This document shows, piece by piece, positions 20,714-23,920 of a stretch of DNA of 23,920 nucleotides. The translations under genes were made by a program, and so were the position numbers. The stretch comes from SCTD01 sp036675425. Its GTDB lineage: Bacteria > Actinomycetota > Actinomycetes > Mycobacteriales > SCTD01. Every line of letters begins with the position of its first letter. The stretch's first letter is position 1. The stretch is from the NCBI GenBank assembly GCA_036675425.1, contig JAKFFB010000256.1:1-23920 (forward strand), in the 5' to 3' direction. The notes under the pieces are model-generated. The model was not told where the DNA came from. It made no database searches and saw only the letters and a program-made list of their open reading frames with translations.

Positions 20714-20741
20714 AACGCCGCCGGATGCGCCGTCTGTTCCC
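20714..20741 (-). promoter_or_regulatory. SigR/SigH-type autoregulatory promoter
   Basis: On the minus strand GGGAACA, 17 bases, CGTT fits the SigH/SigR consensus GGGAAYA-N16-17-CGTT completely. Transcription would start about 20703-20707, at the edge of GTG 20704. The resulting message would therefore encode the extended sigma isoform with little or no leader. This gives a positive feedback loop. Confidence 0.75.
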
Positions 20742-20768
20742 CGACCGCCTGCACCGGCACCGCCGACG

Positions 20769-20774
20769 TACGAT
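20769..20774 (+). promoter_or_regulatory. Candidate -10 box (TACGAT) of the dtxR-like gene
   Basis: TACGAT lies seven bases before the ATG at 20782, giving a leaderless transcript. It is 28 bp from the end of the divergent SigR-type promoter, so the two may interfere. Confidence 0.55.
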
Positions 20775-20781
20775 CCCGCTC

Positions 20782-21441
20782 ATGGAAGGCCACCACCCCG
20801 CGGTCGAGCAGTACCTCGAGACCGTCCTCGAGCTCGAGGAGGCGGGCATCGTCCCGATGCGCGCCCGGATCGTCGAGCGGCTCGGCGTGTCGGCGCCGTC
20901 GGTGAGCGAGACCGTCAAGCGGCTGGAGCGCGAGGGATACCTCACCCTCGACGAGGACCGCGTGCTGCACCTCACCGAGACCGGCCGTGCCTACGCCACC
21001 TCCATGCTGCGCAAGCACCGGCTGGCCGAGGTGCTGCTGGTCGACGTGCTCAAGGTGCCGTGGCCGCAGGTGCACGAGGAGGCCTGCCGGCTCGAGCACG
21101 CCATCAGCGACAACCTCGAGCGGCACCTCGTCGAGCTGCTCGGCGACCCCGGCACCTGCCCGCACGGCAGCCCCATCCCCGGGTCGGCGAACGTCGTCGA
21201 GACCGGCCCGCTGCAGAAGCTGTCGACCGTCCCGGCGGGCGGCTCGTGCGTGGTGCGCCGGATCGACGAGCACCTGCAGACGATGGTCGACCGGATGCAG
21301 GAGCTCGAGGACCTGCGGCTGCTGCCCGGGCAGGCGGTCGTCGTCGACGGCCCCGACGACGGGCAGGTGCTGCTCAGCGTCGACGGCGTGAGCGTGCGGG
21401 TCGACGCCTCGGTCGCGGCCGAGGTCTACGTCAGCGTCTGA
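20782..21441 (+). CDS. DtxR-family metal-dependent transcriptional regulator
   Basis: A 219-residue regulator with the full three-domain layout. The winged helix at 1-75 includes RARIVERLGVSAPSVSETVKRLEREGY. The dimerisation/metal domain holds H79, E83, H98, C102, E105 and H106 in exact IdeR/DtxR numbering. An SH3-like domain is C-terminal. Residue 10, Met in IdeR and DtxR and a ligand at the activating site, is Gln here. The sensed metal could therefore be Mn rather than Fe, or iron affinity may be altered; I do not assign IdeR or MntR. The ATG at 20782 is fixed by the -10 box and the alignment. It overlaps the convergent hydrolase by 16 bp at the 3' end. Confidence 0.9.
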   Translation: MEGHHPAVEQYLETVLELEEAGIVPMRARIVERLGVSAPSVSETVKRLEREGYLTLDEDRVLHLTETGRAYATSMLRKHRLAEVLLVDVLKVPWPQVHEEACRLEHAISDNLERHLVELLGDPGTCPHGSPIPGSANVVETGPLQKLSTVPAGGSCVVRRIDEHLQTMVDRMQELEDLRLLPGQAVVVDGPDDGQVLLSVDGVSVRVDASVAAEVYVSV

Positions 21442-22055
21442 CGGCTCAGCCAGCCGGTCACGACGTCCTCGACCTCCTGCCGCACCTCGGTCGCGCTGCG
21501 GCCGTCCTTGCGCCGCACCGCGAAGGCGTGGTCGGCGCCCGCCACGACGTGCACCTCGAGCTGCGGTCCGGGCAGGGGTACGCCGAAGGCGTCGCGGCCG
21601 CCCTGCACCACCAGCCGCGGCAGTCGCGGGGCGAGCAGCTCCGGCAGGCGGGTGCGCTCCGGCCGGCCCGGCGGCGCGAGCGGGAAGGCCAGCGCCAGCA
21701 CCGCCACCGCTCCGACGGCGTCGGCGGTCCGGCAGGCGACGCGGGCCCCGGCGCTGCGGCCGCCCACGACCAGAGGACCGTCCAGCCGCTCGAGGATCGC
21801 CGTCCAGGCGAGGTCGAGCCGGGCGGGGGCCTCCGCGACCCTCGCACCGCGCAGTCGCCACGGCTGCTCGACCCGGACCACCCGCAGCCCGGCGGCCAGC
21901 CCGGCGTCCCGCGCCGCAAGCAGGTCGGGGGCGTCGATGCCGCCGCCCGCTCCGTGGCCGAGCACGAGCAGCGGCGCGCCGGGGTCCCCCTCGGTCGTCG
22001 TGCGGGCGGTCCCGACCGGCGTCGGGACCTCCTCGACGACGGGCGTGAGACTCAC
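21426..22055 (-). CDS. Alpha/beta hydrolase family protein (KANL3/Tex30-like)
   Basis: A 209-residue small alpha/beta hydrolase. The oxyanion strand-turn is VLGHGAGGG (32-39). The nucleophile elbow is GGRSAGARVA with S101, the acid is D155 in VVQGGRDAFG, and the His is H176 in AGADHAF. This GHGAGG/GRSxG pattern is that of the KANL3/Tex30 hydrolase-like group, whose substrates are unknown. The GTG at 22053-22055 has TACCCT eight bases upstream. It starts back to back with the methyltransferase gene and ends overlapping the DtxR gene. Confidence 0.82.
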   Translation of the reverse strand: MSLTPVVEEVPTPVGTARTTTEGDPGAPLLVLGHGAGGGIDAPDLLAARDAGLAAGLRVVRVEQPWRLRGARVAEAPARLDLAWTAILERLDGPLVVGGRSAGARVACRTADAVGAVAVLALAFPLAPPGRPERTRLPELLAPRLPRLVVQGGRDAFGVPLPGPQLEVHVVAGADHAFAVRRKDGRSATEVRQEVEDVVTGWLSRQTLT

Positions 22056-22063
22056 GTCCGGAA

Positions 22064-22069
22064 AGGGTA
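22064..22069 (-). promoter_or_regulatory. Candidate -10 box (TACCCT); divergent partner box overlaps
   Basis: Minus-strand TACCCT lies eight bases before the hydrolase GTG. On the plus strand TAGGGA (22068-22073) lies six bases before the methyltransferase GTG at 22080 and shares two base pairs with it. The divergent starts are only 24 bp apart. Confidence 0.5.
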
Positions 22070-22079
22070 GGGACGTCCC

Positions 22080-22874
22080 GTGCGCACCCCTGACCCGGTG
22101 GCGATGACGGCGACGACCGGGGCGAGCCTGACGAGCGGTCCCTCGCTCGGCACACCCGTCCCGCCGCCGGACTCCCCGTACTGGCTGTTCTACGACGAGG
22201 TGGCCGCCGCCCAGGTGGCCGACTGGCTGCCCGCCGAGCCCAGCCAGGTGCTCGACGTGTCCGGCGGCCGCCGGTTCGCGACCCAGGTCGCGGCGGCCGG
22301 TCACTCGGTGGTGCACGTGCTCGCCGAGGGCAGTCGGCCCTCCGCCGCGCCCGACGGCCGGCTGCAGCCCGTCGTGGCCGACACCCGATCCCTCGACTGG
22401 CTGCGGGCCGAGTCGGTCGACCTCGTGCTGGCGGAGTCGCGCGCGCTCTCCTTGTGCCTGGCGACGGAGGTGACGCTCGAGCGGCTGGTGCGGGTGCTGC
22501 GGCCGGGGGGTCGGCTGCTGCTGGTGGTCGAGTCGCTGCTGCTCGGGCTCGCGCGGCTGGCCGAGCAGGGCCGCTGGGCCGAGCTGGCGGACGCGCCGAG
22601 CGCCGACGTGGTGCTCGTGTCGGGCGACGACGGCACCCTGACGCGCTGCTTCTGGCCCGAGGACCTGACATCGCTGCTCGGCGACGCCGGGCTCGACGTC
22701 GAGTGGGTCCGTCCGCGGACCGTGCTGACGCCCGCGACGGTCGAGCGGGCGCTCAGCTCCGGGGGCGCCGCCGCGCTGCGCACGCTGGTGCGCACCGAGC
22801 TGGCCCTGTCCGTCGAGCGGGAGGGCGAGTCGACCGGGCTGCACCTGGCCGCCAGCGCCCGCAAGCCGGGCTAG
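22080..22874 (+). CDS. Class I SAM-dependent methyltransferase-like protein
   Basis: A 264-residue protein. After a roughly 35-residue polar N-terminus, DSPYWLFYDEVAAAQVADWL leads into a Rossmann-like fold: VLDVSGGRRFATQVAAAGHSV as the SAM loop, with SGGRR in place of the usual GxGxG; VDLVLAESRALSL; and RVLRPGGRLLLVVES, the post-motif strand typical of methyltransferases. The altered glycine loop leaves real SAM binding open. The GTG at 22080 is chosen for its TAGGGA box; an ATG at 22104 is the alternative. The substrate is unknown. Its stop shares CTAG with the convergent DksA-like gene. Confidence 0.72.
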   Translation: MRTPDPVAMTATTGASLTSGPSLGTPVPPPDSPYWLFYDEVAAAQVADWLPAEPSQVLDVSGGRRFATQVAAAGHSVVHVLAEGSRPSAAPDGRLQPVVADTRSLDWLRAESVDLVLAESRALSLCLATEVTLERLVRVLRPGGRLLLVVESLLLGLARLAEQGRWAELADAPSADVVLVSGDDGTLTRCFWPEDLTSLLGDAGLDVEWVRPRTVLTPATVERALSSGGAAALRTLVRTELALSVEREGESTGLHLAASARKPG

Positions 22875-23224
22875 CTGTTCGCCGCTTCGTACTTCTCCTG
22901 GTCGGCCACGCAGCGCGCGGCCTCCGGCCGGACCTCGAGCCGGGCGTCCGGGATGGGCTGCCCGCAGTCGACGCAGGTGCCGTACGACCCGTCCTCGATC
23001 CGCGCCAGCGCCGCCTCGACCTCGGAGCGCTGCTGGGCCGAGGCGGCCAGCAGGGCGTTCTGCTCGTCGGCGTCCTGCAGCTCGCTGGCGGTGTCGCCGG
23101 CGTGCTGGTCGATGGAGCTGAGCTCGCCGCTGTCCCCGGCGCCCTCGCCCTCGAGCGTGGTGGTCGCGCTGTCGAGCTCACGGAGCATCTGCTCCAGTGA
23201 CTGGCGGGCGTCCTGCAGGTCCAC
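22871..23224 (-). CDS. TraR/DksA-family zinc finger protein
   Basis: A 117-residue protein. The N-terminal helical part includes ELQDADEQNALLAASAQQRSEVEAALARIEDGSYGTC, and the C-terminal zinc-finger region reads CVDCGQPIPDARLEVRPEAARC. Three of the four usual Cys are present (C84, C87, C105); the fourth position, expected at 108, is Asp (CVAD). Relatives bind RNA polymerase through the secondary channel; actinobacterial members are poorly characterised. The missing ligand could be replaced by Asp or leave a weakened site. The GTG at 23222-23224 has AAGGAG upstream. Confidence 0.85.
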   Translation of the reverse strand: MDLQDARQSLEQMLRELDSATTTLEGEGAGDSGELSSIDQHAGDTASELQDADEQNALLAASAQQRSEVEAALARIEDGSYGTCVDCGQPIPDARLEVRPEAARCVADQEKYEAANS

Positions 23225-23289
23225 GGTTCTCCTTCGTCGGGTGGTGCCGTCCGCAGCGCCCTACCCCGCCTCGGCGCGCTTCCACGCGG

Positions 23290-23295
23290 CAGACT
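23290..23295 (+). promoter_or_regulatory. Candidate -10 box (CAGACT)
   Basis: CAGACT, six bases, then GTG at 23302; same hexamer as at bioB. No Shine-Dalgarno sequence is visible. Confidence 0.4.
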
Positions 23296-23301
23296 GGGCG
23301 G

Positions 23302-23920
23302 GTGCGCCGTCGACTGCTCACCGTAGGCGCCGCCGGGCTGCTCGTCGCGTCCTCCCCTGCCACGGCCCTGGAGCTCCCCTCCCCGGCCGAGCAGCGCGCG
23401 CAGGACCTGACCCTGCTCAAGGAGGTCGGGGCGCGGGCCGACCGGGTGCTCGTCTCGGTCGTCCCCGGGCCCGTCGTCAACGACGAGCGGGTGCTCGTGG
23501 GGCTCGACGGCGGCGGCGGCGTGCAGCGCGTCGTGGTCGAGCAGCGGCTGCAGCTGACGGGCGAGGGCGACTACCAGGTGCGCGAGCGCGGACCGGCCCG
23601 CGCGTCGGAGGCGCTCGGCGACGAGCCGGCCCCGGTGACGAAGTTCGGGGCGGTGGTCTGGCAGGGCTTCTCCCCCGGCTCGCGCGAGCTGGCCGCGCGG
23701 CTGACGCTGGACCCGGTCCTCGAGGCGGCGCGCCTCCCGCTCCGGATCACGGCGTCGTACGACGGCCGGCCGCTCGACCCCGGCGGTCGTGTGCCGGCCG
23801 CCGGCACCGTGCTGCTGACGCTGACCAACACCACGGAGCAGCCGGCGACGCTGCCGACGGCGCAGGACGCGGCCGCCGGACCGGTCGCCGCGGCGCTGGA
23901 CGCGGCGCGAGCAGCGGCGC
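23302..23920 (+). CDS. Exported protein, unknown function (3' end cut by window)
   Basis: 206 codons are visible before the window ends. The N-terminus MRRRLLTVGAAGLLVASSPATALE is a clear Sec signal peptide with likely cleavage after ATA or ALE. The mature part reads as mixed beta sequence (RVLVSVVPGPVVNDERVLVGLDG, VVVEQRLQLTGEGDYQVRERG, TVLLTLTNTTEQPATL). The TLTNTT segment recalls secreted immunoglobulin-like repeats, but no family was recognised. The start is set by the signal peptide and the CAGACT box. It is divergent from the DksA-like gene across 77 bp. Confidence 0.7.
   Translation, partial: MRRRLLTVGAAGLLVASSPATALELPSPAEQRAQDLTLLKEVGARADRVLVSVVPGPVVNDERVLVGLDGGGGVQRVVVEQRLQLTGEGDYQVRERGPARASEALGDEPAPVTKFGAVVWQGFSPGSRELAARLTLDPVLEAARLPLRITASYDGRPLDPGGRVPAAGTVLLTLTNTTEQPATLPTAQDAAAGPVAAALDAARAAA

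Noticed and set aside
20689..22671. 660-codon minus-strand frame spanning dtxR, the hydrolase and the methyltransferase
   Set aside because: Shadow frame; it would run through three supported genes and contains no family signature.
1..23920. Search for tRNA, rRNA, CRISPR repeats, transposases, phage genes and att sites
   Set aside because: No candidate was seen on either strand; repeats found are single inverted repeats, not arrays.

Overview
The window is a very GC-rich (about 70-75 % by eye), gene-dense stretch of an actinomycete chromosome. This rests on a WhiB1-type Wbl protein, a PdtaS-type histidine kinase, an RsbW-SigF pair, a SigR/RsrA (SigH/RshA) pair, a 24-residue bL37 ribosomal protein, frequent GTG starts and many leaderless-type promoters. 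Nothing seen fixes the genus. There is no rRNA, tRNA, CRISPR array, phage or insertion sequence, and no gene-free stretch above 300 bp; the longest gap is the roughly 200 bp upstream of whiB.

Layout. 1-1749 (-): Tat-exported metallophosphoesterase, cut by the window edge. 1910-3273 (+): anti-sigma kinase and SigF-type sigma factor with overlapping GTGA codons. 3274-5256: small membrane protein (-), diacylglycerol-kinase-like enzyme (+), whiB1-like gene (+) behind two tandem dyads, and a 67-residue membrane protein (+). 5277-7990: small hypotheticals and the PdtaS-like sensor kinase (-). 8153-9714 (+): bioB overlapping tag, then a TauE/SafE-type exporter, a convergent 32-residue membrane microprotein, and a GNAT acetyltransferase whose C-terminus looks like the biotin synthase auxiliary protein BsaP. 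11297-12639 (-): a biotinyl carrier protein followed by a PilT ATPase. 12717-15011 (+): two acyl-CoA dehydrogenases resembling the FadE29/FadE28 (ChsE2/ChsE1) heteromer, behind a KstR-type operator. 15030-15109: long hairpin. 15117-17334 (-): Xaa-Pro aminopeptidase and an enoyl-CoA hydratase family protein. 17354-17995 (+): DUF5317-like membrane protein. 17928-18434 (-): Hsp20 behind a HAIR-like HspR site, divergent from bL37. 18618-18679: strong terminator. 18686-20557 (-): sigR-rsrA and galE. 20782-21441 (+): DtxR-family regulator. 21426-23224: alpha/beta hydrolase (-), methyltransferase (+) and TraR/DksA zinc-finger protein (-). 23302-end (+): an exported protein, cut by the window edge.

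Themes. (1) Stress regulation: SigF, SigR, WhiB1, the PdtaS-like kinase and an HspR-type site lie within 19 kb. SigR is preceded by a promoter matching its own consensus, placed to make a longer isoform. (2) Biotin: bioB, a BsaP-like domain fused to an acetyltransferase, and a biotinyl carrier protein. The fusion is the most novel item. (3) Gene order recalls the mycobacterial DGK-like/whiB1/pdtaS/biotinyl-protein/rshA/sigH block, here broken up by insertions. (4) More than a dozen genes have a TANNNT-like -10 box only 6-8 nt before the start codon, implying leaderless transcripts.
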